Positions 40,498-49,820 of a stretch of DNA of 59,800 nucleotides are shown here, piece by piece (the first letter of the stretch is position 1; every line of letters starts with the position of its first letter). The position numbers and the translations under genes are program-made. The notes below the pieces were generated by a model, which did no database searches, was not told the origin of the DNA, and saw nothing but the letters and a program-made list of their open reading frames with translations. Source of the stretch: Planctomycetota bacterium (GTDB taxonomy: Bacteria; Planctomycetota; Planctomycetia; Isosphaerales; Isosphaeraceae); NCBI GenBank assembly GCA_021791715.1, contig JAJYWB010000037.1, positions 1-59,800 of the forward strand, read 5' to 3'.

Positions 40498-42072
40498 ATG
40501 AATCAAGATTTAACTCCAAACGTGATGCACGGGCTCGGCTGGTATTACCTGCTCGCCGCGCTTTTGAACGCGGGGGCGACGGCATACGTCGGCTTCATGG
40601 AAATGGTTTCGGAGGGGGGCTCGACCGCGGGACTCGCCCCGAAAACGCGCAAGTTTCCATCGTGGCTGGGCTGGTCGCTGGCGATCCTTTACACGATCGC
40701 GGCGGCTTTGATTCTCGGCAAGCACTTCATTCCGGGTGCGATTCTCGGCTCGTACTTCCTCTTCGCTCTGGGCAATGTGATCGTGGCGCTCACCGCGGCG
40801 GCCGAGGCTTCGCACTTCGCCGAATCCAAAAATGGGAACGGCGGAACGAAAACGCCTTCGCTCGACGATCACGTTCCCGCGGTCGGCATCGGCGGGCCGA
40901 TGAACCGCACGCTTTGGACCGTGATCTGGGCGACTTGCACGATGATTTTCCAAATGATGGGAATGGTATGCATACTTGAAGGCCAGTTCGCGTTGCCTCA
41001 GTTCATTCGCAACGCGATCGACACGATCGCGGGGCCGACGACGTTCTTCATCGGCGCGACGCTCGGTTTCGCGGCGATGATCGCGTTTCGTCGGTTCCTA
41101 GCCAACGGTATTGTCGCGTGGGGAATCGTCAACGCGTTTCTGCTCTTTTTCGGCTTGAGCATGACCGATTTCGACTTCCGCGAGATCGTCACCAAGCCCG
41201 ATAACGTGCCGATCGTCGGCATGCTGATCCTCGTCGGCTATTTCACCTGGATTTCGCTCCGTCGCGCCGTGATCAACGACGAACGGATGGCTCGCGGGTT
41301 GCCCAATCTTGAAGAGCTTGAACCCGATAAAGTGCTCACGTGGCCCGATCTTGTATACACCGAGCTGATCGCGATGGTGGTGCAAACGGTGGTGTTGATC
41401 GCGTGGGCGATTTTGCTCAAGGCGCCGCTCGAACAACCCGCGAGTTCCACCTCGGCGCCCAATCCGTCGAAGGCGCCCTGGTACTTCCTCGGGTTGCAGG
41501 AGATGCTCGTTTATTTTGATCCGTGGATGGCGGGCGTCGTTCTTCCCAGCCTGATCATCGTCGGGCTGATGGCGATCCCCTACATCGACACGAATAAACA
41601 AGGCAACGGGTATTACACTTACGTTCAGCGTAAGTTCGCTTATATCACGTTCCAATACGGGTTCCTCGTTCTTTGGGTGATGTTGATCATCCTGGGAACG
41701 TTCCTCCGCGGTCCGAACTGGAACTTCTTCGGGCCTTACGAATACTGGGATCTTCACCGGGTCAATCCGCTCAACAACGTGAATCTCTCGGAGATCTTCT
41801 GGATTCAGATGCTGGGACGGAAGAAGCCCGACATGATCTTGTTGCGCGAGGCGCCCGGGCTTTTGATTTCGCTCGCGTATTTCATGGTACTTCCGCCGCT
41901 GATGGGTCGGTTGTTCTTCAAGAAGATCATCGAAAAGGGGGGTATGACGCGTTATCTTGTGATGGCGTTCTTACTCCTTTTCATGGCGTCGCTCCCGATC
42001 AAGATGGTGCTGCGCTGGACGATCAACCTGAAGTATCTGGTGGCGATCCCTGAATTTTTCTTCAACATCTAA
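40498..42072 (+). CDS. Subunit-IV-like cytochrome b C-terminal protein with extra N-terminal helices
   Basis: 524 residues, far longer than a subunit IV (about 160). The C-terminal part contains the subunit-IV signature (NPSKAPWYFLGLQEMLVYFDPW, written here in two parts: NPSKAPWYF and GLQEMLVYFDPW) and several helices. The N-terminal 290 residues carry at least six further hydrophobic helices without heme-binding motifs. Likely completes the quinone site and anchors the multiheme subunit. The extended N-terminus is not part of the usual b6f or bc1 plan. Confidence 0.88.
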   Translation: MNQDLTPNVMHGLGWYYLLAALLNAGATAYVGFMEMVSEGGSTAGLAPKTRKFPSWLGWSLAILYTIAAALILGKHFIPGAILGSYFLFALGNVIVALTAAAEASHFAESKNGNGGTKTPSLDDHVPAVGIGGPMNRTLWTVIWATCTMIFQMMGMVCILEGQFALPQFIRNAIDTIAGPTTFFIGATLGFAAMIAFRRFLANGIVAWGIVNAFLLFFGLSMTDFDFREIVTKPDNVPIVGMLILVGYFTWISLRRAVINDERMARGLPNLEELEPDKVLTWPDLVYTELIAMVVQTVVLIAWAILLKAPLEQPASSTSAPNPSKAPWYFLGLQEMLVYFDPWMAGVVLPSLIIVGLMAIPYIDTNKQGNGYYTYVQRKFAYITFQYGFLVLWVMLIILGTFLRGPNWNFFGPYEYWDLHRVNPLNNVNLSEIFWIQMLGRKKPDMILLREAPGLLISLAYFMVLPPLMGRLFFKKIIEKGGMTRYLVMAFLLLFMASLPIKMVLRWTINLKYLVAIPEFFFNI

Positions 42073-42157
42073 TCGACCGGGGAGGCGTGGGGAAAACCTC
42101 GACGCGGCGAAGCGACGAACGCGACGCCGCGACGATCTATGACCACGAGAGAGACAT

Positions 42158-45100
42158 ATGCCGGCCAAAGACGAAACATACCGCAGTTTGTCAAATACAC
42201 ATATCGTTTTCGCGATCAGTTCGATCGTGATGACGCTCGTCACGGTTTGGATGATCCTCGACGATCATTTCCGGTCGTGGAAGGTCGTTCAGCGCGATTT
42301 TTATCGCATCGAGCAAAACAAGCTCAAGGCGAACGAGAAAGACGAACGCGACCGCGAACTCGCGAAGAACAAGAAAGACCTTGAGGAGATCGATCACGCG
42401 ATCGCCGAGGCCAAGAAAACCGAGCGAAAGAACGCTCGTAAAATCAAAGATCAGCAGGCCAAGCTCGACAAGATCGAGGCCGATTACACCGCGGCCGATA
42501 CGAGCTACAAGTTCCAGAAGGCCGAACTCGACAGCTTGCGTAGTTATTACGACGAGATGATCGACGAATATAAGGAACATCAGGCGCACGAATATCTCAA
42601 GAACACGCTCGAACCCGCCGAGGCGAAGCTGATCGCGTTCACCAAACAAAAACAAAAGATCGAAGCCGATCGAGTCAAGGCGCTGGCCGAGATGGAAGAC
42701 CTAAAAGGTCATCTCGCCGACCTTGAAAAGAAGCGCGACGCGATCTTCCACGAAAGCGAACGGATCGGTCGCGTTCTGAAACAAAAGGAGGAGAACGCCA
42801 ACGGCATCGCCGCGTGGATCCGCAGCCTGCCGCTGATCGACCTCGCCGCCCCTCCCGAGAAGATCAAGCAAATCTTCCTCCCGGAATTGACGATCAATTA
42901 TAACTTCAAAGAAGTTCCCCGTTATGATCGATGCCAGACGTGCCACATGGCGATCGATCGTCCCAATTACGAGCTCGACGCCGAGAAAAAGCCTCTTCCG
43001 ACGGTCTTCAAGACGCACCCTCACCTTGCGGATGGTTTTCAACGAATCGATCCTGCGACGGGGAAACCTAGTACGGTCGGACTTTACCTTGACGCCAACG
43101 GTCCGCACCCGATCAACTTCTTTGGTTGTACGATTTGCCACGGCGGACAAGGATCGGGAACCGATTTCACTTTCGCATCGCATGAACCCAACGATCTCAA
43201 GCAAGAGCATGAATGGGACGAGACGTATCAGTTCCAAAAGATCCACATGTGGGATTATCCGATGCTTCCCAAGCGGTTCATGCAATCGAGCTGCTTGAAG
43301 TGTCATTACGAAGTCGCCGATATTCCCGACGCCGACAAACTGCAGGCGGGTTATAATCGCATCGTCAAGTTCGGCTGCACGGGATGTCACGCGATCGGCG
43401 GTCAAGGGACGGTCGGACCCGATCTCACCGATCTCGCCAAGGTTGGACCCAACCTTGAACATATCGGTTCAAAAGCATCGCCGGAATGGACGGTGAAATG
43501 GATCAAGAATCCGCACGCGTTCCGTCCCGATACGCGAATGCCGCGATTTTACGGGGTGACGAACAACGACGCTCCGAGCGATCAACCCAAGAACGACGCC
43601 GAGATCCACGCGATCGCTCATTATTTGTACGCCAAGAGCACTCCACCCAAGGGATTTGTCGAACCGCCCGCGAAAGGAGATCCCGTCAAGGGGAAAACGC
43701 TCTTCTTCCAGAAGGGATGTCTCGCGTGCCATGCGCATAAAGATTATCCCCCCTCGTCGTTCCCCGCGGCGGCTCAAGAATACGCCAAGGCGGATCACGG
43801 TCCTAATTTGTCGAACATCTCCGACAAGTTCGGATCGCATGATCAAGGATATAAGTGGCTGACGAACTGGATTCATAATCCCGATTCGTACCATCCGACC
43901 ACGCTGATGCCGAATCTACAGCTTTCGCTTGAGGAATCGGCCGACATCGCCTCGTGGATTTTGACGGTCAAGGCCGAATGGGCCAAGCCCGTCGTAGTTC
44001 CCCCGGTCGATTCGCCCGAGGTCAAACAAGCGATCGACGAGCTGATTTCTCTTTATAAGAGCAAATCGGGCACGCCGCTCAGCCAGGTTGCGCAAGTCGT
44101 CAAGGATATGTCTCAGAATGAAAAGCTGATGTATCTTGGCGAGAAGACGATCAGTCGGCTCGGTTGCTTCGGCTGTCACAACATCGCGGGATTCGAGACC
44201 GCCAAACCGATCGGCACTTCGCTGAGCGGATGGGGATCGAAGAGCCCTGCAAAACTTGATTATGCCCACATCCTTGAATATCTCGAGGATCAGCCGGTCG
44301 ACGACCAGGCGCGCCGCGATGGTACCGATCTTTACTATCAGGAGCAGATCGAGGAGCACACGCGAGCGGGCTTCATCTTCCAGAAGCTTCATCGTCCCCG
44401 CAGCTACGACTATAAGAAGACGAACGCCGAGCTCAAAACCTGGGACGAGCGGCTCCGCATGCCCCAGTTTTCCTGGGCCGACGACCCGGTCGCGATCGAA
44501 GAGGTGATGACTTTCGTCCTCGGTCTCACCGGAGAAAAAATCGCCAAACAGAATTTACCGTTCTACGGCGAAGTTAAACACGCGCTCGATCGCGGATCAC
44601 GATTGATCAATCGTTACAATTGCAAAGGTTGTCACGTCCTGAAGATGCCCTCGTACACGATCGCCGCTGGTACGAAGGTGAAGGACGCGCTCACGCAATT
44701 TGATTCCAACGTCCAAATTTCCTTTAACGGAGCCGGACTTAGCCGTAACAAGGATTATCATTCGCTGTATCCCGATCTCAAGTTCGATCCCGACAAGCCT
44801 CCCGTGCTCACGCCCGACGACGCTTCGAAGCCGATCACGATCTCGGGCATGCCCGTATCGGTGTTCGAAAACGAAGTCACGATCCAATTATGGGAGCCCG
44901 TGACGATTCGCGGTTACACGTTCAATATCGGCGATCAACTCGCGATCGATACGACGAAAGTCAACTATACTCCGCCCGACGGCGGCAATTTCGCTTGGCT
45001 TCAGGCTTACGCGCAGGCGGAGAAGGGCGCCGACTTCGCATCGGTATGGAATACGCTTCCGCCGCCGCTGATTCGTGAGGGACGAAAAGTTCAAACTCCG

Positions 45101-45718
45101 TGGCTATCGTCGTTCCTCAAAGAGCCGTCGATGATTCGACCGTCGACAATACTTCGTATGCCGCGATTCCACTTCGCACACGATCAAGTGGAAACCCGCG
45201 ACCTCGCAAATTACTTCGCAGCGGTCGACGGCGTCGAGTTCCCGTATCAAGTCGTTCCCCAGCGTGAGAAAATATATCTCGCCGCCAAAGAATCGACTTA
45301 TCCCGATTATTTGTCGGGGGGTTGGCAGTTGATCACCAAGGGGGCTTGCGTTCAGTGCCATGCGATCGGCCAGTACAAGCCGACGGGGGGCGCGGGAGTG
45401 ATCGTCGGCCCCGAGTTGAAGCACGTGGGCGCACGGTTCCGACCCGAGTATCTCACCAAGTGGCTGGGCAACCCGGCTCGGCTCGTACCTTACACCGCGA
45501 TGCCGCAAAACATCTCGCCGCAAGGTCCGCCGCCCCCCGGCGTTCCCAAGCCGCTCGAAAATAACCGGTTCGGTCAGGTCGAGGCGGTTCGCGATACGCT
45601 GCTCAATTACGTCGACGCGGTCGAACGGCAATTGACGGTTCAGGCGGGCGTGAAATCGCCCGTCGCTCCCGCCGACGCCAAACCCGCCGACACCAAGCCC
45701 GCCGGAGGCGGCCGCTGA
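42158..45718 (+). CDS. Octaheme cytochrome c with N-terminal membrane helix and coiled coil
   Basis: 1186 residues. An N-terminal helix (VFAISSIVMTLVTVWMIL) anchors the protein, and residues about 45-230 are highly charged and heptad-like, a long coiled coil. Eight CxxCH heme sites follow: CQTCH, CTICH, CLKCH, CTGCH, CLACH, CFGCH, CKGCH and CVQCH. Several are followed by GPDLT/GPNL-type loops as in class I cytochromes, so parts may be tandem mono-heme domains. It replaces cytochrome c1/f as electron acceptor of the bc complex and may extend conduction into the periplasm. The C-terminus is Ala/Pro/Lys-rich. Confidence 0.92.
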   Translation: MPAKDETYRSLSNTHIVFAISSIVMTLVTVWMILDDHFRSWKVVQRDFYRIEQNKLKANEKDERDRELAKNKKDLEEIDHAIAEAKKTERKNARKIKDQQAKLDKIEADYTAADTSYKFQKAELDSLRSYYDEMIDEYKEHQAHEYLKNTLEPAEAKLIAFTKQKQKIEADRVKALAEMEDLKGHLADLEKKRDAIFHESERIGRVLKQKEENANGIAAWIRSLPLIDLAAPPEKIKQIFLPELTINYNFKEVPRYDRCQTCHMAIDRPNYELDAEKKPLPTVFKTHPHLADGFQRIDPATGKPSTVGLYLDANGPHPINFFGCTICHGGQGSGTDFTFASHEPNDLKQEHEWDETYQFQKIHMWDYPMLPKRFMQSSCLKCHYEVADIPDADKLQAGYNRIVKFGCTGCHAIGGQGTVGPDLTDLAKVGPNLEHIGSKASPEWTVKWIKNPHAFRPDTRMPRFYGVTNNDAPSDQPKNDAEIHAIAHYLYAKSTPPKGFVEPPAKGDPVKGKTLFFQKGCLACHAHKDYPPSSFPAAAQEYAKADHGPNLSNISDKFGSHDQGYKWLTNWIHNPDSYHPTTLMPNLQLSLEESADIASWILTVKAEWAKPVVVPPVDSPEVKQAIDELISLYKSKSGTPLSQVAQVVKDMSQNEKLMYLGEKTISRLGCFGCHNIAGFETAKPIGTSLSGWGSKSPAKLDYAHILEYLEDQPVDDQARRDGTDLYYQEQIEEHTRAGFIFQKLHRPRSYDYKKTNAELKTWDERLRMPQFSWADDPVAIEEVMTFVLGLTGEKIAKQNLPFYGEVKHALDRGSRLINRYNCKGCHVLKMPSYTIAAGTKVKDALTQFDSNVQISFNGAGLSRNKDYHSLYPDLKFDPDKPPVLTPDDASKPITISGMPVSVFENEVTIQLWEPVTIRGYTFNIGDQLAIDTTKVNYTPPDGGNFAWLQAYAQAEKGADFASVWNTLPPPLIREGRKVQTPWLSSFLKEPSMIRPSTILRMPRFHFAHDQVETRDLANYFAAVDGVEFPYQVVPQREKIYLAAKESTYPDYLSGGWQLITKGACVQCHAIGQYKPTGGAGVIVGPELKHVGARFRPEYLTKWLGNPARLVPYTAMPQNISPQGPPPPGVPKPLENNRFGQVEAVRDTLLNYVDAVERQLTVQAGVKSPVAPADAKPADTKPAGGGR

Positions 45719-45774
45719 CGATTCCCGACACGGGTCGTTTGTGAATTCGTTTTTGAAACCTAGTTCTTCGTGCG

Positions 45775-45801
45775 AACGGGCGGCGAAATCCGCCGCCCGT
45801 T
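45775..45801 (+). terminator. Strong hairpin after the multiheme cytochrome gene
   Basis: An 11-bp perfect stem (AACGGGCGGCG with CGCCGCCCGTT) closes on a five-base loop. It lies 56 bases after the stop codon. The following bases (aagattcaaa) are not a T-run, so it is likely an mRNA 3'-end or attenuating structure between the bc complex and the cupredoxin gene rather than a classical terminator. Confidence 0.6.
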
Positions 45802-45881
45802 AAGATTCAAACCGGGAACCGCCCAGGCGTGACCCGGGATGAGCGGACATTGGCGCGTCGCGCCGAGAGGATTGAAGTTTT

Positions 45882-46844
45882 ATGATATTGACACGTTTTT
45901 GTAAGTCTGCCGCGATGAGTTTGAGTCTCGCGGGTCTCTTTTTTGTTTCGGTTTCGGGTTGCGGCGGCAAGGGAGAGGGGGTCGACGACGCCGTTGTAAC
46001 CCCGGCGCCCGGCGAGGCCAACACCGCGGGCGGAGGAGGCGGAGGAGGCGCCGCGGCGACTTCGACCGAGAAGAAAACCGAAACCGCCGCGACCGACGCC
46101 AAGCCGGCCGCCGAGGCCGCCCCGGTCAAGTCCGAGGGTTGGGGCACTCTCAAGGGACGCGTCGTGTTCGACAGCAGTCCTCCTACGATGAAAGTGCTTG
46201 TTCCCAAGGGGGCGACGAAGGAACAATATCGCGACGGCGACGTTTGCGGTAAGAACGAGATCAAATCGCAGTTCGCGGTCGTCGATCCCGAGACGAAGGG
46301 GGTTCGATTCGCTCTTGTTTATATTCCCAAGCCCACCGCGGTTCATGACGACGCCAAAAAAGCGGCCTCGACCGCCGCGATCGAGTTCGATCAAAAAGGG
46401 TGCGTTTTCGACCCCCACGTTTTGTGCGTGATGAAGGGGGCGAAGCTCGTCCTCAAATCGAGCGATCCCGTCGGCCATAACATCGACGCCAAGATGCGAG
46501 CCAACGGAGCGTATAACAAGCTGATCGCCGCCAACCAATCGATCGATTACTCCCCCTCGACCGCCGAACGCTCGCCTTGCAAGGTTGTTTGTGATATTCA
46601 TCCTTGGATGAGCGCTCACTGGATGGTTCTCGACAACCCGTACTTCGCGGTGACCGACGCCAAGGGGAATTTTGAGATCAAGAACGTTCCTGCGGGCACG
46701 CAAAAGGTCGTCGTTTGGCACGAGGCGCTTCAAAAGGGAGGCTTCCTCACCTCGGCCTCGGGCGACGCGGTGAACGTCAAGGCCGACGGCGAGACGACGC
46801 AAGAATATAAGATCGAATCGTCGAAGCTCGCGACCGAGCAATAA
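45882..46844 (+). CDS. Cupredoxin-like lipoprotein (type 1 copper ligand set)
   Basis: 320 residues. Lipobox VSGC with Cys27, then a Gly/Ala/Thr-rich spacer (about 30-85). The domain carries His199 (DPVGHN) and Cys237-x2-His240-x2-Met243 (CDIHPWM), the ligand pattern of a type 1 (blue) copper centre, with extra Cys (174, 182, 233) that can form disulfides. The C-terminal beta-sandwich (AVTDAKGNFEIKNVPAGTQ) resembles carboxypeptidase regulatory-like domains. It fits a membrane-tethered electron carrier for the bc complex encoded upstream. Copper binding is predicted from motif only. Confidence 0.85.
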   Translation: MILTRFCKSAAMSLSLAGLFFVSVSGCGGKGEGVDDAVVTPAPGEANTAGGGGGGGAAATSTEKKTETAATDAKPAAEAAPVKSEGWGTLKGRVVFDSSPPTMKVLVPKGATKEQYRDGDVCGKNEIKSQFAVVDPETKGVRFALVYIPKPTAVHDDAKKAASTAAIEFDQKGCVFDPHVLCVMKGAKLVLKSSDPVGHNIDAKMRANGAYNKLIAANQSIDYSPSTAERSPCKVVCDIHPWMSAHWMVLDNPYFAVTDAKGNFEIKNVPAGTQKVVVWHEALQKGGFLTSASGDAVNVKADGETTQEYKIESSKLATEQ

Positions 46845-46870
46845 GCGATTCGGCCGGATCGGCTAAGGTA

Positions 46871-46908
46871 TGCGGGGGCGTTTTATGAAAAACGTCCCCG
46901 CATTTTTT
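46871..46908 (+). terminator. Rho-independent terminator of the bc/cupredoxin operon
   Basis: A 14-bp stem with one G-T wobble: TGCGGGGGCGTTTT (46871-46884) pairs with AAAACGTCCCCGCA (46889-46902) over loop atga, immediately followed by six T. It lies 27 bases after the cupredoxin stop codon. Clear terminator of the operon. Confidence 0.92.
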
Positions 46909-46992
46909 ATTATGTTTCGGATCGCCCGACGTTCCGGTCGAATCGTATCGACGACCGAGCCGGCGTTTATTTAAAATGTATTCGATAAAAAG

Positions 46993-47285
46993 GGCTCACA
47001 CCGCGGTTCGCCCTCCCGGAAGATCGCCGGCCCTGAACTGTTGATTTCGGGAGGGCGAGGCGCCGACCGAGCCGTTTTTTTTCGTAAGATAATAATAATG
47101 TAAAAATAGCTCACACGGCGGTTCGCCCTTCCGGAAGATCACCGGCCCTGAACTGTTGATTTCGGGAGGGCGAGGCGTCGACCGAGCCGTCTTTTTTCGT
47201 AAAATAATAAAAATATAAAAACAGCTAAAACCGCGGTTTGCCCTCCCGGAAGATCGCCGGCCCTGAAATGTTGATTCAGGAAGCG
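46993..47285. repeat. Three 115-bp tandem units with inverted REP-like ends
   Basis: Units start at about 46993, 47108 and 47223 (115-bp period; third unit truncated and degraded). Within unit 1, a REP-like motif GGCTCAC...GGTTCGCCCTCCC (46993-47017) is followed after about 31 bases by its partial inverse GGGAGGGCGA...GAGCC (47049-47073), so the unit can fold as a hairpin. The hairpin is followed by a run of eight T (seven to six in later copies) and an AT-rich spacer. An open frame on the minus strand through these units is an artefact. Copies are identical in most positions. Confidence 0.88.
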
Positions 47286-47448
47286 CGAATCTCCGGCGGT
47301 TCATCCAAAAATCTCAACTCGCTCTTTCTCTCGATACCGTTCCCCTTCGCCGTGATGTTGTTATAATACATGCCTCGCCCGATCGCTCGGCTTTAGGCCG
47401 CCGAGGAGGTCGATCCAACCCGAAACAACGCACCGAGGTCGTTCCAAC

Positions 47449-48303
47449 ATGAAATTATCTCCCTCCACCGGCTTGACGATCGCCGCGGCTTGCGGCCTGT
47501 CGGTCGCGGCGTTCGCCGCGTCGAGGCTCACCAGGCCCGCGGTCGCCGCGGCCGTCCCCCCTACCCCGCGCGCCGCGATCGCGCTAAACGCCGAAGCCGC
47601 CGCGGCCTTCGGTTCGATCAAAGGTCGACTCGTCTGGGGCGGATCGGACATTCCCGAAACCAAAATCCTCGTCAAAAAGGGACAACCCGACATCAAAGAC
47701 GATGTTTGTAAAACCGAAGACCTGACGTCCAAAGCGCTGATCGTCGATCCCAAATCAAAAGGTATCGGCTACGCTTTCGCCTACCTTTTCCAGCCCAAGG
47801 GATCGAATCCCGAGGCCGAAAAAGCTCTCCTCGCCAAAAACCCGCAAGTCGTGATCGATCAGGTGAAGTGCGAATTCGTGCCGTTCGCCACGGCGCTGCA
47901 CACGAGCCAAAAAGTGCTCCTCAAATCAAGCGATCCCGTCGGTCATAATGTGCACACATATCCATTTGGTCAAGCCGCGATCAACACCCTGATTCCGCCG
48001 ATGCGCGAGCTTGAAACGAAGTTTATGCCCGAGAAAAGGCCGATCCCCGTCAAGTGCGATATCCATCCCTGGATGGAATCGTATCTGATGGTGTTCGATC
48101 ATCCGTTCTTTGCGGTCACCGCGGCCGACGGTTCGTTTGAAATCACGGGGGTTCCCGTGGGCGAGCAAAAGCTTGTCGTTTGGCAAAGCAAGGTCGGTTA
48201 CGCGACGACGGGAGGAACCCGCGGCATGTCGGTCATGGTCGAGGCCGATAAAGCGACCGATGTCGGAGAGATCAAGCTCGATCCCGCGAAGGTTCGGAAT
48301 TGA
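47449..48303 (+). CDS. Exported cupredoxin-like protein (second copy)
   Basis: 284 residues with a signal peptide or N-terminal anchor (LTIAAACGLSVAAFAAS). Paralogue of the lipoprotein at 45882, without its lipobox or spacer. Copper-type ligands: His166 (DPVGHN), Cys203, His206 and Met209 in KCDIHPWM. Same C-terminal regulatory-like sandwich (GSFEITGVPVGEQKLVVW). Likely a soluble or differently anchored version of the same electron carrier. No strong ribosome site before the ATG. The repeat units lie in the gap between the two paralogues. Confidence 0.85.
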   Translation: MKLSPSTGLTIAAACGLSVAAFAASRLTRPAVAAAVPPTPRAAIALNAEAAAAFGSIKGRLVWGGSDIPETKILVKKGQPDIKDDVCKTEDLTSKALIVDPKSKGIGYAFAYLFQPKGSNPEAEKALLAKNPQVVIDQVKCEFVPFATALHTSQKVLLKSSDPVGHNVHTYPFGQAAINTLIPPMRELETKFMPEKRPIPVKCDIHPWMESYLMVFDHPFFAVTAADGSFEITGVPVGEQKLVVWQSKVGYATTGGTRGMSVMVEADKATDVGEIKLDPAKVRN

Positions 48304-48514
48304 TTCGCTCGGAACGCGCCGAGATTGTTTCGTAACCCAATGATTTACAGCGGGTTACGGCCGTTTTTCGGGAGGGCGCTTCGGAATCGCTTAAGCCGTG
48401 ATCGGCGAGGATTCTGAAGCGCCCATGACGGTCGTGTCGATAAGAATTAGGCAAGGATGCGCGAATGACGCGTCGACCGTCTTAGACCGTTCTCGGCACA
48501 TGCGGGAGGATTCC

Positions 48515-49525
48515 GTGCGTTACGACCGAATCGTATCGTTCTTCTCGGCTCTGATTGTTCTGGCGGGTTCGGGATCGTCGGCCTTTGCGGCGCGGTGGGC
48601 CGATTCGCTGTTCGACGAACACGGCCACGATTTCGGCGCGGTCCCCCGCGGCGCGATCGTGCGTCACCCGTTCGTCCTCAACAACCGCCTCGCCGAGGCT
48701 GTGTCGATCATCGACGTTCACGCTTCGTGCGGGTGTACAAGCGGCCAAGCGAACATGTCGGTCGTTCCTCCCGCCGGCCAGGCGATCGTCACCGCGCAAA
48801 TGGATACCCGCAATTTCGTCGGCCATAAGGCGACGACGCTCTTCGTCACGCTCGTCACCGCGAGCGGTCGAGAGGCCGAGGTCAGGTTCAACGTCTCGTC
48901 CGAAATCCAGAGCGATACCGTCCTAAACCCCGGCGGAATCCACTTCGGCACGGTGATTAAAGGTAAGCCGATTCAACAAACATTAACAATTGAGCATCTT
49001 GGTTCGATCGATTGGAAGCTCGTACGCATGGCGTCGTCGAGTCGTGTTCTCACGGCCAAGCTCGTGGAAACGGCGCGGAGCGAATCGGGGGTCGGCTACA
49101 CGCTGACGGTCGGAATCAAGCCCGAGGCTTCGACGGGTATTATCGACACCGAGATCGTGATCACGACGAGCGATCCCGCGAGCCCGAGAATCCCCGTGCG
49201 GGTGACTGCGCAGGTGATCGGCGACGTCACGGCGACTCCGAGCCTGCTCGCTCTTGGAGCCGCGAAGCCGGGAACGAAGCCGCGCGGCAAGGTGCTTGTG
49301 CGAGCGAACAAGCCCTTTAAAATCGTCGCGATCGAAGGCGTGGGAGAAGGTTTTAGTGTAACCGGGGCGAACGAACAGCCCGTGCGGATGCATCAGTTGT
49401 CGGTGGAATACGATCCCTCGCAAGGAAAGCTTCGGGGCGACCTGAAACGGTCGTTCAAGATCGTCACCGATCTTCCCGGCGAGCCCCCGGTCGAGATCAC
49501 GACGACGCTCCATGTCGACCCCTAA
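48515..49525 (+). CDS. DUF1573 exported protein
   Basis: About 336 residues. I choose GTG 48515 because GGGAGGA lies 5 bases before it and the signal peptide (FFSALIVLAGSGSSAFA) then starts at once; the frame extends upstream to ATG 48500 and further without a ribosome site. The DUF1573 hallmark HASCGCT follows at about 70-77, in a DFGxV...GxIV context. Two or three immunoglobulin-like (ASH-type) repeats make up the body. DUF1573 proteins are widespread in Bacteroidetes and planctomycetes, function unknown. Neighbour of copper-type carriers, so a redox or metal link through the Cys pair is possible. Confidence 0.82.
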   Translation: MRYDRIVSFFSALIVLAGSGSSAFAARWADSLFDEHGHDFGAVPRGAIVRHPFVLNNRLAEAVSIIDVHASCGCTSGQANMSVVPPAGQAIVTAQMDTRNFVGHKATTLFVTLVTASGREAEVRFNVSSEIQSDTVLNPGGIHFGTVIKGKPIQQTLTIEHLGSIDWKLVRMASSSRVLTAKLVETARSESGVGYTLTVGIKPEASTGIIDTEIVITTSDPASPRIPVRVTAQVIGDVTATPSLLALGAAKPGTKPRGKVLVRANKPFKIVAIEGVGEGFSVTGANEQPVRMHQLSVEYDPSQGKLRGDLKRSFKIVTDLPGEPPVEITTTLHVDP

Positions 49526-49820
49526 ACGAACGCTTGAGCGTGCCCCTTCGGCGATCGCGAAGTTTGGAAACGCTTCTCGGTCGCCGATTCGCGATACCCG
49601 CCGGGCGTCCGAGCGGCTACATTAAAGAGACGTCGCGTAAGATGAGCATACCGAGCGCGTTCGACGCGGTTCTTGACGAGATCATACCGACCGAACGCGC
49701 AAGCGGATTGTTTATGTTTCGCATCGTGACTGAGATCAACCCGTCAAAAATCTTGGAACCGACCCACGCTTGCGCGTCGGGTCTGTATCGCGACGCGGCG
49801 CAGCCGCGCGAGGCGTTTTG
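49526..49820. other. Intergenic before NAD synthetase genes
   Basis: 295 bases without a supported gene. Contains the hairpin repeat at 49761-49782. The frames crossing it lack a ribosome site or code through the hairpin. Confidence 0.4.
49761..49782. repeat. Hairpin resembling planctomycete interspersed GCGTCGGG repeats
   Basis: GACCCACGC, TTGC loop, GCGTCGGGTC: a stem of nine pairs with one bulged G. This form (CACGCTTGCGCGTCGGG) resembles abundant short palindromic repeats I recall from planctomycete genomes; the match is from memory and needs a count. It lies 38 bases before the amidase start codon. Confidence 0.45.

Noticed and set aside
46996..47304. Minus-strand 102-codon frame
   Set aside because: It is a read-through of the 115-bp tandem units, has internal repetition only because of the DNA repeats, and lacks a ribosome site.
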